A stretch of DNA of 15,946 nt from Pseudomonadota bacterium (lineage in GTDB: Bacteria > Pseudomonadota > Alphaproteobacteria > Rhizobiales > Xanthobacteraceae), in contig JAFAFP010000140.1 in NCBI GenBank assembly GCA_023423415.1, positions 1-15,946 of the forward strand, written 5' to 3'. The translations under genes and the position numbers were made by a program. Positions 1 through 8,096 of this stretch are shown here, piece by piece. The notes beneath the pieces are model-generated. The model had not been told where the DNA came from. It did not search any database and worked only from the letters and a program-made list of their open reading frames with translations. Position 1 is the first letter of the stretch, and each line of letters begins with the position of its first letter.

Positions 1-279
1 GTCCATGATGGCGATGACGAGAGCGCCCTCCTTGTAGAGCAGCAACTCCTCAGGAGACGGACGCCGGACCCGCAGAACGACATCGGCGTTCTTGACCGCG
101 TCTTTCGATACCGCGGCTCCCGCGGCCATATAGTCGGCGTCAAGAATCCCGGACTGGACGCCAGCGCCGGGTTCAACCGCGACTTCGGCACCCATCCCAA
201 TCAGCTTTTTGACCGTCTCCGGCGTCCCAGCAACGCGCGGCTCCAGAGCAGCATCTTCTTTCAAGACAGCAATCTTCAT
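1..279 (-). CDS. pntA: NAD(P) transhydrogenase alpha subunit, N-terminal part (cut by window edge)
   Basis: The 93 codons present start at an ATG and run open to the window edge, so the C-terminal part is missing. The N-terminus MKIAVLKE, then EPRVAGTPETVKKL at about residues 13-26, VEPGAGVQSG at about 35-44 and the GALVIAIMD stretch at the edge match the NAD-binding domain I shared by PntA and alanine dehydrogenase. The match is closest to PntA of the separate-subunit type common in alphaproteobacteria. With its PntAB/PntB partners in the membrane, the family passes hydride between NADH and NADP+ using the proton gradient. The gene begins 8 bases after the dadA stop, with only a weak AGG upstream, so it is probably translated as part of the alr-dadA transcript. 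Alanine dehydrogenase is the main alternative and would also fit the context; the missing part would decide. Confidence 0.82.
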   Translation of the reverse strand, partial: MKIAVLKEDAALEPRVAGTPETVKKLIGMGAEVAVEPGAGVQSGILDADYMAAGAAVSKDAVKNADVVLRVRRPSPEELLLYKEGALVIAIMD

Positions 280-287
280 GATTGCGC

Positions 288-1541
288 CTATTGATACCGC
301 GTGAATGCAAGATCGTCGGCAGGAATGTCAGGCTTCCTTCCAATAATCTGATCCGCGACAATCCGCGCCGCGCCGCAGGCCATTGTCCATCCCAGTGTGC
401 CGTGACCCGTATTGAGATAAAGGTTATCGAAGCGCGCCGGGCCGATGATCGGCGGCCCATCCGGCGTCATCGGCCGCAGACCGCTCCAGAATGTCGACCG
501 CGACAGATCTCCGCCCCCTGGGAAGAGATCCGTGAGTGAACGATTCAGTACTACGCGTCGCTGTGGATTGAGGCGCACTTTATAATCGCCGACCTCTGCT
601 GTGCCGCCAACACGGATCCGGGCACCCAGACGCGTAATCGCGACTTTGTAGGTTTCGTCCATCACGGTCGATTGTGGCGCAGCACTTTCATCGAGAATCG
701 GCACCGTGATGGAGTAGCCCTTCACGGGATAAACCGGAATGCCGATACCGAGCGGCCGCAACAACAGTGGCGAAAAGCTGCCAAGCGCAACGACATAAGA
801 GTGTGCAGTAAACGGCCCCTTGTTCGTCAGGACCCTCGAAACCCGCCCTTGATCGACCTCAATTGCCTGGACCGCGGTATCATAGAGAAAACGCACGCCG
901 GCCCCAACGGCGATGTTCTCCATACGCTGCGTGAATAGGTGACAATCGCCGGTCTCGTCGCCTGGCAGTCGCAAACCTCCAACGAAGGAATTGCGTACCG
1001 CTGCGAGCCCCGGTTCAGCAAGCACACAACCATCCCGGTCCAGCACTTCGAACGCCACGTTGTATTGACGGAGGACTTCGATATCGCCTCCGATCGCATC
1101 GAGCTGCGACTGCTTGCGAAAAAGTTGAAGCGTGCCCTGGCTGCGACCGTCGTAGGAAATACCGGTCTCGGCGCGCAACGTCCGCAGACAGTCTCGGCTG
1201 TATTCGGCCACACCGACCATGCGGGCTTTATTCACAGAATAGCGCGCGGCCGTGCAATTCCGCAGCATCTGCGCGAGCCAACGCCACATCGCCGGATCTA
1301 GCTGAGGACGCACCACAAGAGGACCATACCTGTCGAGCATCCAGCGCACTGCCTTCGCAGGCACGCCGGGGCCTGCCCACGGCGACGCATAGCCCGGGGA
1401 GACCTGACCAGCGTTGGCGAAGCTTGTTTCCAGGCCAGGTCCTGGCTGGCGGTCGAGAACCGTGACCTCGCAGCCAAGTTTCGACAAATAGTAGGCCGTT
1501 GATACGCCGATGACGCCGGCCCCGAGCACCAGAACTTTCAT
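288..1541 (-). CDS. dadA: D-amino acid dehydrogenase (FAD-dependent)
   Basis: This 417-residue protein is the usual length for DadA. The Rossmann motif GAGVIG lies at residues 7-12 with the ribose-binding acidic residue D30 closing the first beta-alpha-beta unit. The next stretch, ETSFANAGQVSPGYASPW, and the C-terminal NTGHGTLGWTMACGAAR are typical of the DadA family of the DAO superfamily. The enzyme oxidatively deaminates D-amino acids, chiefly D-alanine, to the 2-oxo acid and ammonia and passes electrons to the respiratory chain at the inner face of the membrane. Its start ATG overlaps the TGA of alr (ATGA), so translation is likely coupled, and pntA follows after 8 bases. Together with alr this gives L-alanine to D-alanine to pyruvate. 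A related FAD amino-acid oxidase with another substrate cannot be excluded, but the neighbouring racemase favours DadA. Confidence 0.93.
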   Translation of the reverse strand: MKVLVLGAGVIGVSTAYYLSKLGCEVTVLDRQPGPGLETSFANAGQVSPGYASPWAGPGVPAKAVRWMLDRYGPLVVRPQLDPAMWRWLAQMLRNCTAARYSVNKARMVGVAEYSRDCLRTLRAETGISYDGRSQGTLQLFRKQSQLDAIGGDIEVLRQYNVAFEVLDRDGCVLAEPGLAAVRNSFVGGLRLPGDETGDCHLFTQRMENIAVGAGVRFLYDTAVQAIEVDQGRVSRVLTNKGPFTAHSYVVALGSFSPLLLRPLGIGIPVYPVKGYSITVPILDESAAPQSTVMDETYKVAITRLGARIRVGGTAEVGDYKVRLNPQRRVVLNRSLTDLFPGGGDLSRSTFWSGLRPMTPDGPPIIGPARFDNLYLNTGHGTLGWTMACGAARIVADQIIGRKPDIPADDLAFTRYQ

Positions 1542-2734
1542 TGCAATGTCTCTTCAAGCAGGCCGGCACGTGAACATTCGAGCGCACCAAGGTATCGGCG
1601 GTTATAGCGATGTCCGAGAGCCGTCAGAACCTCATAGCCGCTCGTCCGCATCGCGTCGGCGAGAAAATCGACGGGCTGATGATCGCCGATGATGTCGATA
1701 GCCGCACCCGATGCGAGCCGCTCAATGGCCACCGCGCTCACATCAACGGTGATGCTGTCCATCGAAACCCGGCCCACAACAGGAAGCGCAACCCCTTCGA
1801 AGTGCACTACGCCTCTCCCTTGGAGGGCGCGATGCAGACCGTCGGCATAACCGATTGACACTGTCGCCAAGCGCGACGGCTTCGTTACGCTGAACTCCCA
1901 GCCGTAGCCTACATGCTCACCGTCCCTGACTTCACGCGTCTGGATGACCTGTGCCGACAAACGCACAACGGACCGCATCGGATTCACGTGCGTTGGTAAA
2001 GGATTAATGCCGTAAAGCGCGGCACCCGGCCGCACGATATCGAAGTGAAAATCGTGCCCGAGAAAGATGCCCGAAGAATTGGCAAACGATCGCGCCACGC
2101 CCGGAAAGGTCTGCGAAAGATCGGTAAAGGACGCAAGCTGCATCACGTTGGCATCGTGCGCCGGCGTGTCTGCGCAGGCGAGATGACTCATCACAAACCG
2201 GATCTTGATGCCCGCCAACCGGTCCATGCTCTCAGCCCAGTCGGCTACTTCCTGCGGAGAGAGCCCAAGACGGTTCATGCCGCTGTCAATCTGAACGACG
2301 GCGTCAAGACTCCTCTCTACGCGTTTCGTCTCTGCAGCCCATGCATGCGCCTGGTCCAGCGAATTGAGGACCGGAACAAGCTTCGCGGCGGCGCAATCCG
2401 CCTCCCCGCCAGGAAGAAGCCCGTTTAGAACGTAGATCGACGCGGACGCTGGCAGAAGCGAGCGAAGGCTGAGCCCCTCGTCGAGATGAGCCACGAAGAA
2501 ATCGCGACACCCTTCCGCATAAAGAACGGGCGCCACGGCCTGCGCCCCCAGCCCGTAGGCGTCCGCCTTTACCACTGCGCCGCACCGCACGTCCTGACCC
2601 ACCTTCTGGCAGAGCAAGCGATAATTCGAGCGTACCGCGTTGAGATCGATCGTCAGCAATGCGCCCGCATGGCGAACGTCGCTGGCTATTATTTCACCGA
2701 TCACGCCGCACCTTTGAAGGAATGAGCTTGCCAC
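1538..2734 (-). CDS. alr: Alanine racemase, catabolic type
   Basis: This fold-type III PLP racemase interconverts L- and D-alanine. VVKADAYGLGA places the PLP lysine at K56. RPGAALYGINP at about 235-245 is a family hallmark, and the second catalytic base is Y296 in SIGYADGL. VGRVSMD at about 320-326 carries the second-subunit substrate loop. Total length is 398 residues from the upstream GTG. A second GTG at 2702-2704 gives 388 residues and is preceded by AAAGGTG at a good distance; the ten extra residues of the longer form (MASSFLQRCG) do not resemble the family, so the shorter form may be the real one. The gene overlaps dadA by four bases, which suggests the dadX role (supplying D-alanine to DadA) more than dedicated cell-wall supply. 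It is divergent from an Lrp-type regulator that probably controls it. Confidence 0.93.
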   Translation of the reverse strand: MASSFLQRCGVIGEIIASDVRHAGALLTIDLNAVRSNYRLLCQKVGQDVRCGAVVKADAYGLGAQAVAPVLYAEGCRDFFVAHLDEGLSLRSLLPASASIYVLNGLLPGGEADCAAAKLVPVLNSLDQAHAWAAETKRVERSLDAVVQIDSGMNRLGLSPQEVADWAESMDRLAGIKIRFVMSHLACADTPAHDANVMQLASFTDLSQTFPGVARSFANSSGIFLGHDFHFDIVRPGAALYGINPLPTHVNPMRSVVRLSAQVIQTREVRDGEHVGYGWEFSVTKPSRLATVSIGYADGLHRALQGRGVVHFEGVALPVVGRVSMDSITVDVSAVAIERLASGAAIDIIGDHQPVDFLADAMRTSGYEVLTALGHRYNRRYLGALECSRAGLLEETLQ

Positions 2735-2858
2735 AGGATTCCAGAAATCGGGCGGCGGTTTTCGGCAAATTCATTGCTGAGAAAGGCCTAAGACGCAGAA
2801 AAAATGCAGACATATGGCTTTTCACGCCATATTATGAACTCACCAGAAAGGCGGCGGC
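2735..2858. promoter_or_regulatory. Divergent promoter region between alr and the Lrp-type regulator
   Basis: The 124-base AT-rich gap separates two divergent genes and must hold both promoters. On the plus strand, TATTAT at 2830-2835 is a good -10 candidate (5 of 6 bases) for the regulator, though no clear -35 lies upstream. No convincing -35/-10 pair for alr could be chosen by eye. The ribosome-binding site of the regulator is probably AGAAAGG at about 2845-2851. An A-run at about 2799-2804 might assist bending. Confidence 0.6.
2812..2832. promoter_or_regulatory. Perfect inverted repeat, candidate operator for the Lrp-type regulator
   Basis: ATATGGC (2812-2818) and GCCATAT (2826-2832) are exact reverse complements separated by seven bases. 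The right arm overlaps the TATTAT -10 candidate of the regulator gene, and the dyad ends 26 bases before its ATG. Lrp/AsnC proteins bind such dyads as dimers and commonly control both themselves and a divergent amino-acid gene. Binding by this particular protein is inferred from position. Confidence 0.55.
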
Positions 2859-3335
2859 ATGGACATCGAACGCGACTCGATCGACCTCAAAATTCTCCGC
2901 GAGCTCGTCAAGGACGCCCGCATCAGCCAGGTCGTTCTCGCGGAACGGGTCGGGCTTTCGCCCACCGCATGTGCACGCCGTTTGCAACAGCTCGAGAAGG
3001 CTGGTCTCATCCGTGGCTATTCTGCCGAGATCGATGCGACAATGCTGGGCTACATGATGACCGTCATGGTCCGCATCACGCTCGAACGGCAGAACGAGAA
3101 CGCCCTGATCGCTTTCGAAAAAGCCATCGCGAAATGTCCGGATGTGATGTCCTGCCACCTGATGTCAGGCAGCGACGACTATCTGGTCCAGGTGCAGGCA
3201 CGCGACATGGAAGACTATGAACGCATCCACAAGCAGCATCTGTCGCGGATGCCAGGCGTTGAGCGTCTGCATTCCAGCTTTGCCATGCGAAGCGTCATCA
3301 AACGCACGATTTCGCCAGCAGCGCTACTCGACTGA
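2859..3335 (+). CDS. Lrp/AsnC-family transcriptional regulator (likely DadR-type)
   Basis: At 158 residues this is a normal Lrp/AsnC protein. The N-terminus, LDxxDLKIL-like (DSIDLKILRELVKDARIS), leads into a helix-turn-helix at about residues 23-45 (LAERVGLSPTACARRLQQLE) and the wing KAGLIRGYSAEID. The RAM ligand-binding and oligomerisation domain follows from about residue 65, with the typical CHLMSGSDDYLVQV at about 108-121 and a late IKRTISP stretch. Such regulators bind an amino acid at the RAM dimer interface and act as octamers on DNA. It is divergent from alr-dadA, so alanine (L or D) is the likely effector, as for DadR/Lrp control of dad operons in proteobacteria. The symbol is left empty because family recognition alone does not fix the name. 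Confidence 0.92.
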   Translation: MDIERDSIDLKILRELVKDARISQVVLAERVGLSPTACARRLQQLEKAGLIRGYSAEIDATMLGYMMTVMVRITLERQNENALIAFEKAIAKCPDVMSCHLMSGSDDYLVQVQARDMEDYERIHKQHLSRMPGVERLHSSFAMRSVIKRTISPAALLD

Positions 3336-3486
3336 TCATATACATTCATGCACAGCCATGTCGTTGCTGATCGGCGCCATGGAGCACGCCAAAGCCGCCG
3401 AGCAGAAATGCCTGATAACGATCTGAAGTCACATCCTTAAAGCGTGGTGCGTTGGCGACCCAATCCACCGATGTCCGCAAGCTCCA
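3336..3486. terminator. Convergent gap with a weak hairpin at 3446-3469
   Basis: The regulator and ppc converge here, so both transcripts should end in this 151-base stretch. The only dyad seen is GGTG-cg-TTGG-cgac-CCAA-tc-CACC at 3446-3469, a short stem with one mismatch and a wobble on the plus strand. No T-run follows on either strand, so a classic intrinsic terminator is not supported and Rho-dependent ending is possible. No gene was recognised in the gap. Confidence 0.2.
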
Positions 3487-6282
3487 TCAACCGCTGTTGC
3501 GCAGACCTGCAGCTATTCCATTGATGGTGAGGTGAATACCCTGCACTACGGCCTCATCGGTATCGCCACCACGGTAGCGTTTCAGCAATTCAAGCTGCAT
3601 GTGGTTGAGAGGATCCAGATATGGAAATCGGTGCCTGATGGAACGCGCCAAGAGGGGGTTTTCCTCCAGCAATACCCTATGTTGCATGATCGCGAGCAGT
3701 GCATCGATTGTATCCTGCCACTCGGCGCGAAGACGTGGGAATATACTATCACGAAGTGTGACGTCGGCGACGAGCGCGGCGTAGCGCGAGGCGATGGCTA
3801 TATCGCTCTTTGCAAGCACCATGTCCATGTTCGACAGTAGGGCTCGAAAAAAAGGCCACTCTGCATACATCGCTCTTAGTACAGTGAGGCCGTCGCTGGG
3901 ATGTTGGGCGAGCCACACCTTGACGGCGGTGCCGAAGCCATACCAGCCCGGCAACATCAGCCGGCATTGCGCCCAGCTGAACACCCATGGAATGGCGCGC
4001 AGATCTTCAATGCGCGTCGACGGCTTGCGCGAGGCTGGACGGCTGCCAATGTTGAGCTTGGCGATCTCACTGATCACCGTCGATTCCCAGAAATAGCGCT
4101 CAAAACCCGGCGTTTCGTAGACCAGACCTCGGTAGGCACGGTAGGCGTCGACTGACAGCTCCTCCATGGCGGCCAGGTACTCGCTCCGCGGCGCCGCTTC
4201 GCCGGCGTGGAGTACCGTGGCTTCGAGGGTCGCAGCGGCCAGGATTTCGAGATTGCGGCGCCCGACCTCGGGATTCGAATACTTGCTGGCTATAACCTCG
4301 CCCTGCTCAGTGATACGGATCGCTCCCTGCACGGTGCCTCCGGGCTGGGCAAGGATCGCCTGATAGCTCGGCCCACCGCCACGACCGACAGAGCCTCCAC
4401 GGCCGTGAAACAGGCGAAGCCGCACGCCGTGTCGCTTGAACACCTCGATCAGCGCAATCTCGGCCTTGTAGAGCTCCCAGCCCGACGTCAGGAAGCCACC
4501 GTCCTTGTTGCTGTCCGAGTAGCCGAGCATCACCTCTTGCAATCTGCCGCGGCTTTCGAGTAGGCGCGCGTACTGCGGCAGCGCCAGTAAGTCATCCATC
4601 ACGCGGCCGCAGTTGCGCAGGTCTTCAATCGTCTCGAACAGCGGTACAATGTTGATATCGAGGGCATTTTCGCGCGGACGTAGCAATCCCGCTTCTCTCA
4701 GTAAGAGCGCGACCTCGAGCACATCGGAGGGTCTGCTGGTCTTCGAGATGATGTAGTTGGGCACGGCGGACTTGCTGTAGTGCCGGTGTGCGTCGGCGGC
4801 CGCCCGCAGAATCGCCATTTCTGACGCTGTCTGCGTAGAATAGGAAACGAACGGTGAGGTCAGCGGCCGCGCTGTTGTCAGTTCCTCCAGCAGCAACGCC
4901 ACACGCTGATCCTCGTCAAGCTCAAGGTAGTTTTTGTCCGGACAGACGGTTTGCAGCAATTCGGAAACGGTGCGCTCGTGCACATCGGAGTTCTGACGCA
5001 GATCGATGCCCGCCAGGTGAAAGCCGAAAACGTCGACTGCCCGACGCAGGTTGCGCAGCCGACCACGCGTCAGTGTCGCCGAACCGTTGACCTTCAGCGA
5101 TTGATGCAACACATCCAGGTCTGCCTTGAATTCTTCTGCATTGGCATAGGACGGGGCTGCGCCCACGGCGTGATGTGGGGACTCCAACCGATCCAGTGCC
5201 CAGGCGGTCGCGGCAAGTCGCGCGTAGATACCGGATACGGCCCGCCGATAGGGTTCGTTTTGGCGGTGCGGTGAGCGGTCGGGAGAGCGTTCCGCCAGCC
5301 TTGCGAGGTCATTCGAGATTCCAACCAGGCGCCCGTCGAGCGACAGCTCGGCGCCCAGCAGCTGTAGCTCCTCGAAATAGTGCTTCAGTGCACGGGCGCT
5401 CTGCAACTGCAAGGCCTCGCGTAGAACGGCCTCGGTCACAAAGGGATTGCCGTCGCGGTCGCCTCCGATCCAGCTCCCCATCGAAAGAAACGTTGGCAAC
5501 TCTCCATCCGGCCAGGATGAGGCGAAGTCGCGCAGGAGATCTTCGATTTTCCCATAAAGGGTCGGCAGCTCACGCAGAAAAGTATAGTCGTAGTAGGAGA
5601 TGCCGTTCGCAACCTCATCAAGCACGGAGAGACGGTTACCGCGGAGAAGGTGCGTCTGCCAAAGCGTGAGAACAGCACGCCGTAGTGCTTCCTCGCTAAG
5701 AGCCTGCTCCTCGGGCGTGAGCTGTCTGATATCCCGCTCCGCGAGCAGTTGAGCGATTTCCATCTCGCGGTCGATGGTGCTTTTGCGCCGCACTTCGGTC
5801 GGATGAGCGGTGAGGACGGGTACGACGTTCGCAGTGGCAAAGAACTCCTGGAGCCGACCATGCGGAATACCTGCCTCGATAGCGCGCATCAGCGCATGCG
5901 CCATGCTCCCCTGTCGAGGAGTCGACGCAACAAACGCATACGCGCGCGTACGTCGGATATGATGCTGGTCCTCGGCGATATTGGCCAGGTGCGAGAAAAA
6001 ACTATAGGCACGAATGATGTGGATGGCTTGCTTACGCGACAAGCTATTCAGCACCCGCTCGAGCTCTTGTCCCGCGGCGTCTTCCTCGGTGCGACGAAAA
6101 CGAACCGATGTCTGACGCACGTGCTCCACGATGTCGAAGATCGCTCCTCCTTGCTGCTCGCGCACGGTATCGCCAAGGATCCGACCAAGAATTCGGATAT
6201 CATCCCGCAGAGGCAGGTCCTTCTCTGGAATCTCCGTCGAGCTAATGATATCCATTTCCATTCTGCAGCCCCCCGTAACCAT
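3487..6282 (-). CDS. ppc: Phosphoenolpyruvate carboxylase
   Basis: This enzyme adds bicarbonate to phosphoenolpyruvate to give oxaloacetate, the main anaplerotic step in the cytoplasm. All hallmark motifs are present: LRDDIRILGRILGD at 25-38, VLTAHPTEVRRKS at 156-168 with catalytic H160, GSWIGGDRDGNP at 269-280, MLGYSDSNKDGG at 585-596, FHGRGGSVGRGGGP at 625-638 and TEQGEVIASKYSN at about 658-670. Length is 931 residues from the first ATG, normal for bacterial PPC. The ATG at 6259-6261 (residue 8) is the better start: six G residues lie seven bases upstream, while the first ATG has no Shine-Dalgarno sequence. The C-terminus is GLRNSG where most family members end in RNTG, a conservative change that keeps the essential final glycine. 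It lies 101 bases downstream of the tauE-like gene, and a link to that operon is unproven. Confidence 0.97.
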   Translation of the reverse strand: MVTGGCRMEMDIISSTEIPEKDLPLRDDIRILGRILGDTVREQQGGAIFDIVEHVRQTSVRFRRTEEDAAGQELERVLNSLSRKQAIHIIRAYSFFSHLANIAEDQHHIRRTRAYAFVASTPRQGSMAHALMRAIEAGIPHGRLQEFFATANVVPVLTAHPTEVRRKSTIDREMEIAQLLAERDIRQLTPEEQALSEEALRRAVLTLWQTHLLRGNRLSVLDEVANGISYYDYTFLRELPTLYGKIEDLLRDFASSWPDGELPTFLSMGSWIGGDRDGNPFVTEAVLREALQLQSARALKHYFEELQLLGAELSLDGRLVGISNDLARLAERSPDRSPHRQNEPYRRAVSGIYARLAATAWALDRLESPHHAVGAAPSYANAEEFKADLDVLHQSLKVNGSATLTRGRLRNLRRAVDVFGFHLAGIDLRQNSDVHERTVSELLQTVCPDKNYLELDEDQRVALLLEELTTARPLTSPFVSYSTQTASEMAILRAAADAHRHYSKSAVPNYIISKTSRPSDVLEVALLLREAGLLRPRENALDINIVPLFETIEDLRNCGRVMDDLLALPQYARLLESRGRLQEVMLGYSDSNKDGGFLTSGWELYKAEIALIEVFKRHGVRLRLFHGRGGSVGRGGGPSYQAILAQPGGTVQGAIRITEQGEVIASKYSNPEVGRRNLEILAAATLEATVLHAGEAAPRSEYLAAMEELSVDAYRAYRGLVYETPGFERYFWESTVISEIAKLNIGSRPASRKPSTRIEDLRAIPWVFSWAQCRLMLPGWYGFGTAVKVWLAQHPSDGLTVLRAMYAEWPFFRALLSNMDMVLAKSDIAIASRYAALVADVTLRDSIFPRLRAEWQDTIDALLAIMQHRVLLEENPLLARSIRHRFPYLDPLNHMQLELLKRYRGGDTDEAVVQGIHLTINGIAAGLRNSG

Positions 6283-6383
6283 GTTAGGCCACAGTCCAAT
6301 GAAATATGTTGCCTGCTCGTGCTGCTAGCTTACTGCTAGACACGGGGTATCACGGCCTTCAGCCTACGCCGCCCCCGCGCAGA
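6283..6383. other. Gap before ppc with repeated CTGCT units
   Basis: This 101-base gap lies between the tauE-like stop and the ppc start. It holds CTGCT at 6313-6317, 6322-6326 and 6333-6337; the last two extend to exact CTGCTAG copies 11 bases apart. The roughly helical spacing could mark a protein-binding site in front of ppc, but it may be chance. No convincing promoter or terminator was identified. Confidence 0.25.
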
Positions 6384-7187
6384 TCAATGTATCAAGGACT
6401 GACCGCTGCGGTACAGCACGTAAACTGCCACAATCAGCACGATTGCGGCAAACACGTATCGCAGAAGATCTCTTCCATGAGACAAACGGTTCGCCAAAAA
6501 AATACCGAACAGACCGCCAACGATCCCCCCGGCAATGAAATAGCTGGCCACCGACCAGTCGACGAGGTTCGACCAGGCATAGTTCAGCGCGGTGGCGAGG
6601 CCGAAACAGCCTACAGCGAACAGCGACGAACCGACCGCCTGAATCATCGGAATCCCCGTCGCCAGCATGAGGCCCGGCACGATCAGAAATCCGCCACCGA
6701 TACCGAAGAAACCGGACGCCGCGCCGACGGCGACGGCGACGGCGACCACGCGGAGGCAGGTCCTGAGGTCAGCCTCGCGCTCGACGACTCCGCCAGGCCG
6801 AACCGCACGCAACATGGTCAAGCCGACTGCGACCATCGCAAGACCAAAGAAGAACAGAAGTCGCTGTCCGTCTATCACCTTGCCGATGCTCGATCCGGCG
6901 AGGGCGCCAAGTGTGCCTGCAGCAGCAAACATGCCGGCGTAGAGCCAGCGTACATTGCTGGCGCGCGCATGGCCGGCGAGCGCGACGAAAGCGTTGACGG
7001 CAACGGCGAGCGCGCCGGTGCCAATAGCGACGTGCGGTTCGCTCACGCCGACAATATAGAGCAGAAGCGGAGTCGCGAGGATCGAGCCTCCTCCTCCAAT
7101 CAGCCCGAGCGAAAAGCCAACCGCAATGCCCGAGGCGAGCGCGGGCGCAAGCACAGCCGCCGTCATTCCGAACTCACCATTTCGCAA
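6384..7187 (-). CDS. TauE/SafE-family membrane exporter, probable sulfite exporter
   Basis: This strongly hydrophobic protein of 267 residues has about eight membrane segments. The family's two glycine-rich half-repeats are clear: GLIGGGGSILATPLLLY near residues 28-44 and GFFGIGGGFLIVPGLML near 160-176, each opening one half of the duplicated TauE fold. TauE/SafE proteins export sulfite, sulfoacetate or other organosulfur anions from the cytoplasm. The sulfur-dioxygenase-like gene directly upstream (18 bases away) makes sulfite the best guess here, as in bigR-type operons. The ATG at 7164-7166 (residue 8, MTAAVLAP) has GGTGAG six bases upstream and is a better start than the first ATG, giving about 260 residues. 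Substrate specificity in this family cannot be read from sequence, so sulfite export is inferred from context. Confidence 0.85.
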   Translation of the reverse strand: MRNGEFGMTAAVLAPALASGIAVGFSLGLIGGGGSILATPLLLYIVGVSEPHVAIGTGALAVAVNAFVALAGHARASNVRWLYAGMFAAAGTLGALAGSSIGKVIDGQRLLFFFGLAMVAVGLTMLRAVRPGGVVEREADLRTCLRVVAVAVAVGAASGFFGIGGGFLIVPGLMLATGIPMIQAVGSSLFAVGCFGLATALNYAWSNLVDWSVASYFIAGGIVGGLFGIFLANRLSHGRDLLRYVFAAIVLIVAVYVLYRSGQSLIH

Positions 7188-7205
7188 GCATCAGCGCACA
7201 CGGGG

Positions 7206-8096
7206 TCAACCCCATTGCGCATGGCCGAATGCATCAAGCGGAATCTTCAGATAGCGGCGACTGTCGACTTCCGGATCGGGCAAGCGGCCGCCGCGAATAT
7301 TCACCTGCAGAGCGTGCAGGATCAGTTTTGGCATTGGCAGCGTCCTGTCGCGGGCCTCGCGCAAGGCGATGTAGTCGGCTTCCGCGACACCGGCGACATG
7401 CGGATTCAATGCCTTCTGCTGTGCAACCGTACTTTCCCACAGTGGCTCGCGGCCACCTGGCTGGTAGTCATGGCCGGTAAAAATCCGCGTCTCGTCAGGA
7501 AGAGATAGAATGCCCTGTATTGAAGACCATAGCGCCGCGGCACTGCCGCCAGGGAAATCCGCGCGCGCGGTGCCGCTGTCGGGCATGAACAGCGTATCGT
7601 GCACGAATGCAGCATCGCCGATCACATAGGTCACAGAAGCGAGCGTGTGCCCCGGCGAGAACAACACATGCGCATCGATAGATCCGACGTTGAATTTCTC
7701 ACCATGAACTAAGAGGCGGTCCCACTGGGAGCCGTCGGTCTGAAGATCGGAGAAATTGTAAATGCCCTTCCACAGGTTCTGGACGTCGACAATGCGCTCG
7801 CCAATCGCCATGGATACGCCAGTTACCCCTTTCAAATAGTGAGCTGCCGAGAAATGATCCGCGTGCGGATGAGTGTCGAGAATGCCGGTAAGATTCAGAT
7901 CTTGTTCTGCGATATAAGATAGGATCGCATCGGCATTGTGTGTCGCGACCGAACCTGACTTCTCGTCGAAATCGAGAACGGGATCGATAATGACGCACTC
8001 TTTGCTGCGAGGATCTGATACCACGTACTGGATGCTCCACGTCCGCGGATCGAAGAAGCCCTTGACGTCAGGCTTGCCAGAATTGGCGGCAGTCAT
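7206..8096 (-). CDS. Metallo-beta-lactamase-fold hydrolase, Blh/ETHE1-like sulfur dioxygenase candidate
   Basis: This 296-residue MBL-fold protein carries THPHADH at residues 75-81 (H76, H78, D80, H81), SPGHT with H150, the acidic metal ligand D167 in VHDTLF, and GHD with H209. The stretch DTLFMPDSGTARADFPGG at 167-184 is the signature of the Blh/ETHE1 branch, which oxidises glutathione persulfide or related persulfides to sulfite with a single mononuclear iron. That branch differs from glyoxalase II, which binds two metals. In Agrobacterium and Xylella, Blh is known from the bigR operon together with sulfite exporter-like permeases, and a TauE-like gene follows here too. No ArsR/BigR repressor is present in this window. 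A desulfurase-like gene lies upstream, so it probably takes persulfide made there. GAGG seven bases before the ATG supports the start. Confidence 0.85.
   Translation of the reverse strand: MTAANSGKPDVKGFFDPRTWSIQYVVSDPRSKECVIIDPVLDFDEKSGSVATHNADAILSYIAEQDLNLTGILDTHPHADHFSAAHYLKGVTGVSMAIGERIVDVQNLWKGIYNFSDLQTDGSQWDRLLVHGEKFNVGSIDAHVLFSPGHTLASVTYVIGDAAFVHDTLFMPDSGTARADFPGGSAAALWSSIQGILSLPDETRIFTGHDYQPGGREPLWESTVAQQKALNPHVAGVAEADYIALREARDRTLPMPKLILHALQVNIRGGRLPDPEVDSRRYLKIPLDAFGHAQWG

Noticed and set aside
3358..3426. Tiny 22-codon frame (MSLLIGAMEHAK...) in the regulator/ppc gap
   Set aside because: No ribosome-binding site is visible, it is very short, and it is part of a longer frame that shadows the regulator gene.
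6306..7508. 400-codon open frame on the plus strand
   Set aside because: It lies antisense to the tauE-like and Blh-like genes, whose family motifs are unmistakable. Its translation is rich in D, G, R, E and H without any recognisable domain, typical of antisense frames in GC-rich DNA.
7206..8096. Glyoxalase II reading of the MBL-fold gene
   Set aside because: The DTLFMPDSGTARADFPGG stretch and overall spacing fit the Blh/ETHE1 branch, and the sulfur-related neighbours support it, though only an assay would be final.
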